DNA from: JAFMJV01 sp963800275
GTDB taxonomy: Bacteria > Chloroflexota > Limnocylindria > Limnocylindrales > CSP1-4
DNA length: 64,000 nt
Reading direction: 5' to 3'
Assembly: GCA_963800275.1 (NCBI GenBank)
Contig: CAWDAI010000014.1
Coordinates: 1 to 64,000 of the forward strand
Positions 51,057-61,211 of the stretch are shown piece after piece. Positions within the stretch are counted from its first letter, which is position 1. Every line of letters starts with the position of its first letter. The position numbers were made by a program, and so were the translations under genes. The notes beneath the pieces are model-generated. The model ran no database searches, was not told the DNA's origin, and was given only the letters and a program-made list of their open reading frames with translations.

Positions 51057-51821
51057 GTGCCGCGTCCCCGGACCTACAAGACCCGCGCCATCGTGCTCGC
51101 CCACTTCGACCTGGGTGAAGCCGATCGTATCGTCACGCTGCTCACGCCCCAGGACGGCAAGATCCGCGCCGTGGCCAAGGGCGTGCGCCGTCCCCGCAGC
51201 CGGATCGGCGGATCGGTCGAGCCCTTCGCCGAGCTGGAGGTGGCGCTGGCCCGGGGCCGCAACCTCGACGTCATCACCCAGGTCAGCGTGAGCCATGCCT
51301 GGCTCCGCCTGCGCGACCGTCTGGAATCGACGGCCACGGCCTGGTACCTCGGCGAGCTGGCCGATCGGGCGGTGGAGGAACGCGCCGGCGAGCACCCGGT
51401 CTACGGGCTGTTGCGCCGGGCCTGCCAACTGCTCGACGACGGCATGGAGCCCGGTCGCGTGGCCCGCTGGTACGAATCGGGCCTGGCTGACACGCTCGGT
51501 GTGCGCCCCGAGCTCGACCGCTGCGTCGAGTGCGACCGCGTCCTGGCGGAGACCGACAGCTTCCGCTGGGTGCCGGCGCTCGGTGGCGTGCTGTGCCCGT
51601 CGCACCCCGGGCCGCCGGCCGAGTGGGTGCGGCTCTCGCTCGATGCCCTGAAGCTGTTGCGGGCCTATCGCCGTTTCGACGTGGAGGCGCTCGCCGCGCT
51701 GCGCGTGCCCCCCGCCGTCGAGTCGGAGGTGGAGGCGGCCATGCGCCGCTACACGCGCTTCATCCTCGAGCGCGAGGCACGCTCGCTCTCGTTCATCGAC
51801 GAGGTCCGGCACAGCGGGTGA
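51057..51821 (+). CDS. recO: DNA repair protein RecO
   Basis: Loads RecA onto SSB-coated gaps with RecR. 254 aa from GTG 51057, giving MPRPRTYKTRAIVLAHFDLG, the usual RecO start; the in-frame ATG at 50994 adds 21 residues unlike RecO. The N-terminal OB fold holds EADRIVTLLTPQDGKIRAVA and a helical domain follows. The zinc module has Cys-x2-Cys (CVEC) and CPSH. It is divergent from the prenyl synthase. Confidence 0.93.
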   Translation: MPRPRTYKTRAIVLAHFDLGEADRIVTLLTPQDGKIRAVAKGVRRPRSRIGGSVEPFAELEVALARGRNLDVITQVSVSHAWLRLRDRLESTATAWYLGELADRAVEERAGEHPVYGLLRRACQLLDDGMEPGRVARWYESGLADTLGVRPELDRCVECDRVLAETDSFRWVPALGGVLCPSHPGPPAEWVRLSLDALKLLRAYRRFDVEALAALRVPPAVESEVEAAMRRYTRFILEREARSLSFIDEVRHSG

Positions 51822-51849
51822 CCAGGAGCGTCAGTTCCGGGAGTCGCTT

Positions 51850-51882
51850 GACGCGCCGGGCCCTGACCCATCCGGGCGCGTC
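51850..51882 (+). terminator. Hairpin between recO and glyQS
   Basis: GACGCGCC (51850-51857) pairs with GGCGCGTC (51875-51882) around a 17-nt loop, 28 nt after the recO stop. No T-run follows. It may end recO transcription or attenuate glyQS. The remaining spacer to 51960 shows no T-box signature. Confidence 0.4.
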
Positions 51883-51960
51883 GCTCCGTTCCCTGCCACA
51901 ATCTGGCTCCAACGTCCGGCACTGCCATCGCCGGCGCCGCCATCCAGGGAGATCCCACAC

Positions 51961-53388
51961 GTGACCGACCAGCCCTCTACCCCCATGCCCCTCGTCGAGA
52001 CCGACCCCGGTCCCTCCGTGGCCAGGCTCGAGACCATCGTCTCGCTGGCCAAGCGCCGCGGGTTCGTCTACCCCAGCTCGGAGATCTACGGCGGCATCAA
52101 CGCGGTGTGGGACTACGGACCCCTCGGCGTGGAGCTCAAGAACAACGTCAAGCGAGCGTGGTGGCGTTCGATGGTGCAGGAGCGCGACGACATCGTGGGA
52201 CTCGATGCGGGCATCCTGATGCACCCGCAGGTGTGGGTCACATCGGGCCACGTGGGTTCCTTCAGCGACCCGCTCGTGGAGTGCGACAGCTGCCATCGAC
52301 GCTTCCGCCTCGATGAGCTGCCGGGCGCGGAGGGACTGAGCGCGACCGAGCTGCAGGACGAGGGCATCGTGGAGCGGCTGGGCCTCGTCTGCCCGGTGGA
52401 CCAGGGCCCGCTGTCCGCGCCGCGGCGCTTCAACCTCATGTTCAAGACCCACATGGGTCCGGTCGAGGATGAGGGCGCGGTCATCTATCTGCGCCCCGAG
52501 ACCGCCCAGGGCTCGTACGTCAACTTCAAGAACGTGCAGATGTCCAGCCGCAAGAAGGTGCCCTTCGGCATCGCCCAGATCGGCAAGTCCTTCCGCAACG
52601 AGATCAGTCCTGGCAACTTCGTCTTCCGCATGCGCGAGTTCGAACAGATGGAGATGCAGTACTTCGTGCGCCCGGGCGAGGCGGCGACCCTCGCCTTCGA
52701 CGAGTGGCTGCCCGCGCGCAAGGCCTGGTACGAGCGCTATGGCGTGACGCCCGCACGACTGCGCTTCCGCGAGCACGCACCCGACGAGCTGGCCCACTAC
52801 GCCAAGAAGGCCATCGATGTGGAGTACCGCTTCCCCTTCGGCTGGAAGGAATTGGAGGGCGTCCACAACCGTGGTGACTTCGACCTCGGCTCGCATGCAG
52901 GGGCCAGCGGGGAGAACATGGAGTACTTCGACCCGGTCGCGGAGGAGCACTTCATCCCCTGGGTCGTGGAGGCCGCTGCCGGCGCCGACCGCGCCGCCTT
53001 CACCTTCCTCATCGACGCCTACCGAGAAGAGGAGCTGGAGAAGGGCACCCGCGTGGTGCTGCGGCTGCACCCGGACATCGCACCCTACAAGGTGGCGGTC
53101 CTGCCGCTGCTCAAGAAGCGGCCGGAGATCGTGGAGCTGTGCCACAGGATCAAGAGCGACCTGCAGAAGGACATGATGGCTGTGTATGACGACACGGCCG
53201 CGATCGGCAAGCTCTACCGACGGCAGGACGAGATCGGCACGCCCTGGTGCGTGACCGTGGACGTCGACTCGCTCGAGGACGGGGCGGTCACGGTGCGTGA
53301 CCGCGACAGCATGACCCAGGAGCGCGTGCCCGTCGAGACCGTCAAGCGCCTGCTCATGGACCGCATGGCGGCTGCGCGCGAGGCATAG
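51961..53388 (+). CDS. glyQS: Glycyl-tRNA synthetase, single-chain dimeric type
   Basis: Charges tRNA-Gly. 475 aa, the eukaryote/archaea/Gram-positive alpha2 form, not the bacterial alpha2beta2 pair. GTG start; GGGAG 10-14 nt upstream. GFVYPSSEIYGGINAVWDYG is the family start; a zinc knuckle (CDSCHRRFR ... LVCPVD) is at about 102-145; motif 2 lies around FRNEISPGNFVFRMREFEQM; the anticodon-binding domain starts near 370 (APYKVAVLPLLKK). The last codons and stop (GCGAGGCATAG) are the seed-like first copy of the repeat array that follows. Confidence 0.97.
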   Translation: MTDQPSTPMPLVETDPGPSVARLETIVSLAKRRGFVYPSSEIYGGINAVWDYGPLGVELKNNVKRAWWRSMVQERDDIVGLDAGILMHPQVWVTSGHVGSFSDPLVECDSCHRRFRLDELPGAEGLSATELQDEGIVERLGLVCPVDQGPLSAPRRFNLMFKTHMGPVEDEGAVIYLRPETAQGSYVNFKNVQMSSRKKVPFGIAQIGKSFRNEISPGNFVFRMREFEQMEMQYFVRPGEAATLAFDEWLPARKAWYERYGVTPARLRFREHAPDELAHYAKKAIDVEYRFPFGWKELEGVHNRGDFDLGSHAGASGENMEYFDPVAEEHFIPWVVEAAAGADRAAFTFLIDAYREEELEKGTRVVLRLHPDIAPYKVAVLPLLKKRPEIVELCHRIKSDLQKDMMAVYDDTAAIGKLYRRQDEIGTPWCVTVDVDSLEDGAVTVRDRDSMTQERVPVETVKRLLMDRMAAAREA

Positions 53389-53780
53389 CCGCGCACGAGC
53401 CTACCCGCCCGCATGGCACAGCCGCGCGCGGCCGAGCCGGCGCACGGGGCGTGGCTGCCCGCGAAGCATAGCCGCGCACGAGGTGGCCCCGCGCACGAGG
53501 CGTGGCTGCCCGCGAAGCATAGCCGTGCACGAGGTGGCATAGCCGCGCACGAGGCGTGGCTGCCCGCGAGGCATAGCCGGCGCACCGCGCAGCCACCAAC
53601 GAGGCGTGGCCCCGCGCGCATGGCGCTGCCGCGCAGCCACCAACGAGGCGTGGCCCCGCGAGGCATAGCCGGCGCACCGCGCAGCCACCAACGAGGCGTG
53701 GCCCCGCGAGGCATAGCCGGCGCACCGCGCAGCCACCAACGAGGCGTGGCCCTGCGCGCATGGCGCTGCCGCCAGCAAAC
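53380..53780 (+). repeat. Imperfect tandem repeat array 1 (48-bp and related units)
   Basis: Begins with the stop codon of glyQS. A GCATAGCCG core recurs at about 53383, 53465, 53516, 53537, 53571, 53663 and 53711. The two clearest units start at 53662 and 53710, exactly 48 bp apart and nearly identical; earlier units are 51-54 bp and the 53618 unit is a 44-bp variant (GCATGGCGCTGCCG). GAGGCGTGG recurs in every unit. Because 48 is a multiple of 3, several frames stay open with 16-residue repeats, but no start, ribosome-binding site or known protein supports coding. Confidence 0.85.
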
Positions 53781-53793
53781 GCGTGTTTCGTCT

Positions 53794-53933
53794 GTCTCCC
53801 CGGCGGAGCCACTCGACCGCGGAGACACCGATCCTCGGTCGTTCGTCTCATGGTTGGCGCCACTCGTCGCCGGAGCGCGCTCCCAGCGCCCTGTAGCACC
53901 GGCTCGCCGGCCGAGTGGCGCTCGTAGTGAGAC
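53794..53933. repeat. Inverted-repeat region between the two arrays
   Basis: GTCTCC (53794) and GGAGAC (53821) form a small hairpin frame. A longer imperfect inverted repeat lies at 53845-53873 (GTCTCA...GCGCCACTCG...CCGG) and 53907-53933 (CCGG...CGAGTGGCGC...TGAGAC), 27-29 bp arms with a loop of about 33 bp. GCCACTCG occurs twice direct and once inverted. It could fold as a stable RNA from either strand. The rest of 53781-54015 shows nothing recognisable. Confidence 0.5.
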
Positions 53934-54015
53934 AGGCGGCAGGGCAGCGGGGCCCTGGACATGCAACGTGCCGCGCGACCAGGCGTGAGCCATGCAATAG
54001 AGGGCGCCGCCCGAC

Positions 54016-54212
54016 CACCGTGCCGCCAGCCGCCCGATCACCGTGCCGCCAGCCGCCCGACCACCGTGCCGCCAGCCGCCCGACCACCGTGCCGCCAGCC
54101 GCCCGATCACCGTGCCGCCAGCCGCCCGACCACCGTGCCGCGCGCCCGACACCGTGCCGCCAGCCGCCGATCACCGTGCCGCCAGATGCTCGACCACCGT
54201 GCCGCCAGATGC
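54016..54212 (+). repeat. Tandem repeat array 2 (23-bp unit, about 9 copies)
   Basis: Unit CACCGTGCCGCCAGC followed by CGCCCGAC or CGCCCGAT. Copies start at 54016, 54039, 54062, 54085, 54108 and 54131 with perfect 23-bp spacing, differing only in the last base. The last three copies are shortened or diverged (CAGATGC in place of CAGCCGC). 23 is not a multiple of 3, so long open frames across it are chance. There are no spacers, which excludes a CRISPR. It is unrelated in sequence to array 1. Confidence 0.92.
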
Positions 54213-54299
54213 CAGTCACCAAGGTCCCGGCGTCGCAGTATCGGGGCGCCAACCCCGTGGCCAACCTCGGCCAGGTAACTTGCCAGCGCTGATCCGCGC

Positions 54300-54318
54300 C
54301 TCGGCCGGGGCCGCCGAG
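54300..54318 (-). terminator. Hairpin downstream of nfnB
   Basis: CTCGGC (54300-54305) pairs with GCCGAG (54313-54318) around 7 nt, 9 nt beyond the nfnB stop read on the minus strand. A second small hairpin (CGGGG/CCCCG) lies near 54243-54258. No clear T-run. Confidence 0.4.
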
Positions 54319-54327
54319 CCGACTCCC

Positions 54328-55806
54328 TCAGGCGCGGGTGGCGGTCCCCGTGTCGCCGGCCTGGACCTCGGCGGCCACGCTGGGCAGCATCTCGTTGACC
54401 TTGTCGAGGTATCTCTCGATGGCGCGGGCGGCGCGCTTGCCATCGCCCATGGCCAGGATGACCGTGGCCGCGCCGCGCACGATGTCGCCACCGGCGAAGA
54501 TGCCAGGCACCGAGGTCATGCCGTCCTCGTCCACCACGAGGTAGCCCCACTCGTTGATCTTGAGGTCGGGCTCGGACGCGGTGAGCATGGGATTGCTGCG
54601 CGTGCCGATGGCGATCACCACCATGTCGCAGTCCACGATGTACTCCGAATCGGGGATGGGCTGCGGCTTGCGTCGACCGGAGGCATCCGGCTCACCCAGC
54701 TCCATCATCTGGCACTCGATGCCGGTGACCCAGTTCTCATCGTTGCCGATGATGCGCACCGGGGAAGCCATCAGCTCGAACTTGACACCCTCCTCCTCGG
54801 CATGCTGGATCTCCTCGGCTCGAGCAGGCAGCTCGTCCTTGCCCCGGCGATAGGCGATGGTGGCTTCCTTCGCGCCCAGCCGTCGTGCCGTGCGCACCGC
54901 GTCCATGGCCACGTTGCCACCGCCGACCACGACGACCTTCTGGCCCTGCAGGACCGGCGTGTCGGTGTCCTTGCGGAAGGCCCCCATGAGGTTGACGCGG
55001 GTGAGGTACTCGTTGGCCGAGTAGACGCCCTTGAGCTCCTCGCCGGGGATGTTCATGAACACCGGCAGGCCGGCCCCGACCGCGATGAAGACCGCGTCGA
55101 AATCCTGCCGCAGCTCGCGCAGGGTCCAGGTCTTGCCGACGATGGCGTTGACCTCGATGTTGACGCCCAGCGCCTTGAGGCGATCGACCTCCTTCTGGAC
55201 GATGTCCTTGGGCAGTCGGAACTCGGGGATGCCATAGATGAGCACGCCGCCCGGGGCGTGGAAGGCCTCGAAGACGGTGACCGTGTGGCCGGTCTTGGCC
55301 AGCTCACCCGCGGCCGTCAGACCGGCCGGACCGGAGCCCACGATGGCGACGCGCCGGCCGGTGTCAGGGGCTACGTTGGTCTTGAGCTCGTCGAGGTGGT
55401 CCTGGGCCCAGTCGGCGACGAAGCGCTCCAGAGCGCCCACGGCCACCGGCGCGCCCTTCTTGCCGCGGATGCACAGGCCCTCGCACTGGGTCTCCTGGGG
55501 GCACACCCGGCCGGTGACGCAGGGGAGAGCGTTGTCCCCCAGCAGCGACTCGGCCGCGCTGTGGAGATCGCCCGCTGCGAGGTGACCGATGAAGTTGGGG
55601 ATGTTGACGCGCACGGGGCAGCCGTCGATACAGCGCGGATTGCGGCAATCCAGGCAGCGCTCGGCCTCTTCCATGGCCAGCACCTGGGAATAGCCGAGGT
55701 TGACTTCGTTGAAGTCCATCGAGCGGATGACCGCCGAACGGGCGGGAACCTCGTGTCGCTCGATCTGCATCCTTTCCTTGGGGGAGAGGTCGGGACGCTC
55801 TGTCAT
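54328..55806 (-). CDS. nfnB: NADPH-dependent glutamate synthase small-subunit-like protein (NfnB type)
   Basis: 492 aa. The N-terminal ferredoxin-like domain has two Cys sets for 4Fe-4S clusters: Cys51, 54, 59, 63 and Cys96, 102, 108, 112. A first Rossmann site follows (VAIVGSGPAGLTAAGEL, about 148) and a second NADPH site (VVVVGGGNVAMDAVRTARRL). GltD alone has this layout, but the gene downstream-coupled to NfnA (4-nt gap) and absence of a gltB large subunit favour the bifurcating NADH-dependent ferredoxin:NADP oxidoreductase. Inference: it balances reduced ferredoxin, NADH and NADPH. Confidence 0.88.
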   Translation of the reverse strand: MTERPDLSPKERMQIERHEVPARSAVIRSMDFNEVNLGYSQVLAMEEAERCLDCRNPRCIDGCPVRVNIPNFIGHLAAGDLHSAAESLLGDNALPCVTGRVCPQETQCEGLCIRGKKGAPVAVGALERFVADWAQDHLDELKTNVAPDTGRRVAIVGSGPAGLTAAGELAKTGHTVTVFEAFHAPGGVLIYGIPEFRLPKDIVQKEVDRLKALGVNIEVNAIVGKTWTLRELRQDFDAVFIAVGAGLPVFMNIPGEELKGVYSANEYLTRVNLMGAFRKDTDTPVLQGQKVVVVGGGNVAMDAVRTARRLGAKEATIAYRRGKDELPARAEEIQHAEEEGVKFELMASPVRIIGNDENWVTGIECQMMELGEPDASGRRKPQPIPDSEYIVDCDMVVIAIGTRSNPMLTASEPDLKINEWGYLVVDEDGMTSVPGIFAGGDIVRGAATVILAMGDGKRAARAIERYLDKVNEMLPSVAAEVQAGDTGTATRA

Positions 55807-55810
55807 GGGG

Positions 55811-56659
55811 CTAATCTCCTGCGACTTCGGCGAGGGTCTCGATCATGCACTGCGAGGCCGGATACGCCTGTTGCTCTGTGGACCGGTACATGGCCAGCCG
55901 GTCTGCCAGCTGCTTGAAGTCGACGGTGTGGGCGTCGAACTCGGGCCCGTCGACACAGGCATAGAGGGTCTGGCCGGCGACGCTGACGCGGCAGCCGCCG
56001 CACATGCCCGTGCCGTCGACCATGATGGCGTTGAGCGAGACCGTGGTCGGGACGTCGTACTCGCGGGTCACCTTGGCCACGGCACCCATCATGGGCACCG
56101 GTCCGACCGCGTAGACATGGTCCACGCCGCCCGCTTCGAGCATGTCGCGCAGCTCGTCGGTGACGAAGCCGTGGCGCCCGTAGGAGCCATCGTCGGTGCA
56201 CACGCGCACGTCGCCGTACCGCCTGAGCTCATCCTCGAAGATGACCCACTCCCTGGCGCGGCCACCGATGATGCTGGTGACCTGCACGCCCTTTTCGGCG
56301 AGGCCCTGGGCCATGGGATGCACCACGGCGGTGCCGACGCCACCGCCGACGCAGACCGCGTGACCGGCCTCGATGAGATCGGTGGGCTCACCGAGGGGGC
56401 CGGCCACGTCCTGGATGCCATCGCCCACCTGCAGCATGCACAGGTCGCAGCTGGTCTTGCCCACGGCCTGGATGGTGAGGGTGATGGTGCCGGCCTCCGG
56501 ATCGGCATCGGCGATGGTCAAGGGAACGCGTTCCGCGCCTTCACCGATGCGGACGATGACGAACTGACCGGGACGGCGCACCTTGGCGACGCGCTCGGCC
56601 TCGATCTCGAGCCTGGTGACGTTGGGGGAGAGGACCTCCCGCTTCACGATCTGGTGCAT
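55811..56659 (-). CDS. nfnA: FAD/NAD-binding ferredoxin:NADP oxidoreductase subunit (NfnA type)
   Basis: 282 aa; family also called sulfide dehydrogenase or dihydroorotate dehydrogenase electron-transfer subunit. FAD domain: RRPGQFVIVRIGEGAERVPL; NAD domain: VCVGGGVGTAVVHPMAQGL. The C-terminal 2Fe-2S site shows Asp215, Cys220, Cys223 and Cys235 (MVDGTGMCGGCRV), including the Asp ligand known for NfnA. It is transcribed before nfnB. A possible -10 (TAGGCT, minus strand 56722-56717) would leave a leader of about 50 nt; AGAGG precedes the ATG. Confidence 0.88.
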   Translation of the reverse strand: MHQIVKREVLSPNVTRLEIEAERVAKVRRPGQFVIVRIGEGAERVPLTIADADPEAGTITLTIQAVGKTSCDLCMLQVGDGIQDVAGPLGEPTDLIEAGHAVCVGGGVGTAVVHPMAQGLAEKGVQVTSIIGGRAREWVIFEDELRRYGDVRVCTDDGSYGRHGFVTDELRDMLEAGGVDHVYAVGPVPMMGAVAKVTREYDVPTTVSLNAIMVDGTGMCGGCRVSVAGQTLYACVDGPEFDAHTVDFKQLADRLAMYRSTEQQAYPASQCMIETLAEVAGD

Positions 56660-56786
56660 ATGGCCTCTGCGGATGGGGGGAACGCGAACAGCGCCGTTAC
56701 CAGCATGCCCCCGCCCAGCCTAAATGAATACCTACATGAGAGCCATTCGAGGGGGCCGAACGTCACGACTCGGTCGCGTCGGGGCC

Positions 56787-57587
56787 TCAGGCGGCGGGCT
56801 TCTTGCCCTTGGGCCAGTAGAGCTCCTTCTTGACGTGGAACTCGGGGAAGCCCAGCTCCATGAGCCTGCCTTCGGCCTTGATGATCATCTCCGGGTTGCC
56901 GCAGAGGTACACCACCGTGTTGTCCGGGTCGAGGCCCTGTTCGGCGCAGACATCGGCGACCACGGTCTCGGCTCGCCCGCTCTTGCCGGTCCAGCCATCG
57001 TTGCGGCCCTCGCGCGGCCGCGAGATGGTAGGCACGTAGGTCATGGGGTACGAGCCGTCACGCTCCATGGCCTCGAGCTCCTCGCGGTAGCCCAGCTCGT
57101 CCTGGTAGCTGCAACCGTGGATCATCACGGTCTTGCGCGGCTGCTCGTCGTGTTGCAGCTGCCTGGTCATGGCGATGAACGGCGCGATGCCGGTGCCGGT
57201 GGCGATGAAGAGGTGCGTGCGATCGTCGTCGGGCTCGAGCATGAAGCGGCCCTTGGGCCCGATCATGCGCATCTGGTGATCGACCGGCAGCCGCCAGAGC
57301 AGGGTGGTGAAACGCAGCACAGGCACCAGGCGCACGTAGAACTCGAAGCCCTCCTCGCCGGTGGCCTTGGGCGCGGACGCCACTGAGTACGGGCGCTGGT
57401 AGAGCTTGTCATCGGCGTAGACGCCGATGGTCATGTACTGGCCGGGCTCGAAGTCGGGCATGGGGCCGTCGGTGCGCACCCAGAAGCGGGCGAGCGAGTC
57501 GTTGTCGTCTTCGCGCTTCACAAGGGTGGCGTTGTACTTCTCCGCCGTTGGCTCGATGACGCGCGTGTCATGGAGTTGGTCGGTCAT
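56787..57587 (-). CDS. fpr: Ferredoxin-NADP reductase-like flavoprotein
   Basis: 266 aa. The FAD domain has the RPYSVAS motif; the NADP domain has HLFIATGTGIAPFIAMTRQL and VYLCGNPEMI, ending with the aromatic ELYWPKGKKPAA. This is the bacterial Fpr layout, moving electrons between NADPH and ferredoxin or flavodoxin. The ATG at 57587 gives MTDQLHDTRVIEP; the open frame extends upstream to 57794 but runs through the promoter. Upstream of nfnA on the same strand with a 127-nt gap, so it may be in the same or a separate unit. Confidence 0.9.
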   Translation of the reverse strand: MTDQLHDTRVIEPTAEKYNATLVKREDDNDSLARFWVRTDGPMPDFEPGQYMTIGVYADDKLYQRPYSVASAPKATGEEGFEFYVRLVPVLRFTTLLWRLPVDHQMRMIGPKGRFMLEPDDDRTHLFIATGTGIAPFIAMTRQLQHDEQPRKTVMIHGCSYQDELGYREELEAMERDGSYPMTYVPTISRPREGRNDGWTGKSGRAETVVADVCAEQGLDPDNTVVYLCGNPEMIIKAEGRLMELGFPEFHVKKELYWPKGKKPAA

Positions 57588-57594
57588 GACCCTG

Positions 57595-57600
57595 AGTGTA
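57595..57600 (-). promoter_or_regulatory. -10 hexamer of fpr, leaderless spacing
   Basis: TACACT on the minus strand ends 7 nt before the ATG at 57587, so the transcript should begin on the start codon. No Shine-Dalgarno is present. Confidence 0.45.
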
Positions 57601-57743
57601 CGAGCCTGCGTCGGAAACGGTGCCGCCGGGACGGCAGGACGGGTAGGGGAGCGGGGTTCGGGGCCTGCCCGCCAGGGCCCCCTCGGCCACAGGGACTGCC
57701 CTCCGGGGGGCCGGATGGCAGTAGCCGAGCCCGGGGAGTGCTC

Positions 57744-57749
57744 TATCAT
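57744..57749 (+). promoter_or_regulatory. -10 hexamer of ppdK
   Basis: TATCAT (5 of 6 consensus). The start would fall near 57755-57756. An ATG lies exactly at 57755 in frame with ppdK, but that extension is not PPDK-like, so the transcript is either leaderless from 57755 or has a 62-nt leader before 57818. No -35 was found. Confidence 0.4.
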
Positions 57750-57817
57750 GCGAGATGTCCAGATACCGACGCTGCGGCACCCCATGCCCGGCACTCAACC
57801 CCGAGGTCATCTCTTCC

Positions 57818-60568
<2,751 letters not shown>

Positions 60569-60586
60569 CCCCCACCGACCTCGACG

Positions 60587-60614
60587 GGACCCGGCTGCGA
60601 TCGCAGCCGGGTCC
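60587..60614 (+). terminator. Terminator hairpin of ppdK
   Basis: A perfect 28-nt palindrome with GGACCCGGCTGC arms, 18 nt after the ppdK stop, is followed by TGCTGATTCCTG. The stem is about 12 bp with a 4-nt loop. The T content after it is modest. Confidence 0.65.
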
Positions 60615-60646
60615 TGCTGATTCCTGCTGCACCCGCGTGGTACGGA

Positions 60647-60713
60647 CGTCATGTATAGTCCGCGTCATGCGAAATGTCCGCACTGACAAAATGGTATCGA
60701 TAGAGCGTATCGA
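60647..60713 (+). promoter_or_regulatory. Promoter/operator region of the marR-RND operon
   Basis: A TATAGT -10 (60654-60659) is bracketed by direct repeats CGTCATG (60647-60653 and 60663-60669). GTCCGC repeats at 60658 and 60676, and TATCGA at 60695 and 60708, with TATCGATA itself a palindrome. Such clustered repeats over the -10 and leader fit autorepression by the MarR protein coded next. Confidence 0.4.
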
Positions 60714-60716
60714 ATC

Positions 60717-61211
60717 GTGAGGCCGGCCCCCGATCACTCTGCGACCGATGCCATCCTCGGGCACTTCGCGTCGCTGATGCGCCATGTCGCCGGCTGGCAC
60801 GCCCCGGATTTCCTGGGCGTGGACGTGACCATGTCCCAGGCCAAGTGCCTCTACATCGCCTCGGTCCGCCCCGGGATCGGCATGTCGGCCATGGCCGAAC
60901 AGCTGCGCGTGGGCCTCTCCGCCGTCTCGGGTCTCGTCGATCGGCTGGTCGAGCACGGCTACCTCGAGCGTCGAGAGGACCCCGCGGACCGCCGCCAGCA
61001 GCAGCTCTCGCTGACTCCGGCGGGCGAGCGCGTGGTCGAGCACATCCGCGAGCTCAACTCCGAGCACCTGCGCACACTCCTTCGTGGTCTGAGCACGGCT
61101 GAGCTCGAAGCGCTCCGCGAGGGTATCGCTGCCCTCGACCGCCAGGCGCGCGACATCTACGAAAGCGAGCTCGGCGGAAGCGGCCTGAGCGACGAAAGGA
61201 CATCTGCATGA
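60717..61211 (+). CDS. MarR family transcriptional regulator
   Basis: 164 aa from a GTG. The winged helix shows MSAMAEQLRVGLSAVSGLVD (helix-turn-helix) and the wing with EDPADRRQQQLSLTPAG, the DxRxxxxxLT signature. Flanking helices would dimerise. Its stop overlaps the RND gene (ATGA), so it very likely controls that exporter; MarR proteins usually respond to small phenolic or toxic ligands. The ligand here cannot be told. Confidence 0.93.
   Translation: MRPAPDHSATDAILGHFASLMRHVAGWHAPDFLGVDVTMSQAKCLYIASVRPGIGMSAMAEQLRVGLSAVSGLVDRLVEHGYLERREDPADRRQQQLSLTPAGERVVEHIRELNSEHLRTLLRGLSTAELEALREGIAALDRQARDIYESELGGSGLSDERTSA

Noticed and set aside
51822..51960. T-box riboswitch before glyQS
   Set aside because: The 139-nt leader has hairpins but no T-box consensus or tRNA-binding bulge that I can see.
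54016..54212. CRISPR-like array
   Set aside because: Units are contiguous 23-bp repeats with no spacers and no cas genes nearby.
53214..54264. Long frames on both strands through the repeat arrays, with 16-residue repeats
   Set aside because: Frames stay open because the 48-bp unit is a multiple of three and is GC-rich; no ribosome-binding site, no domain, and several alternative frames are equally open.
54043..55917. 624-aa plus-strand frame opposite nfnB
   Set aside because: It starts in the repeat array and runs antisense to a clear Fe-S flavoprotein gene.
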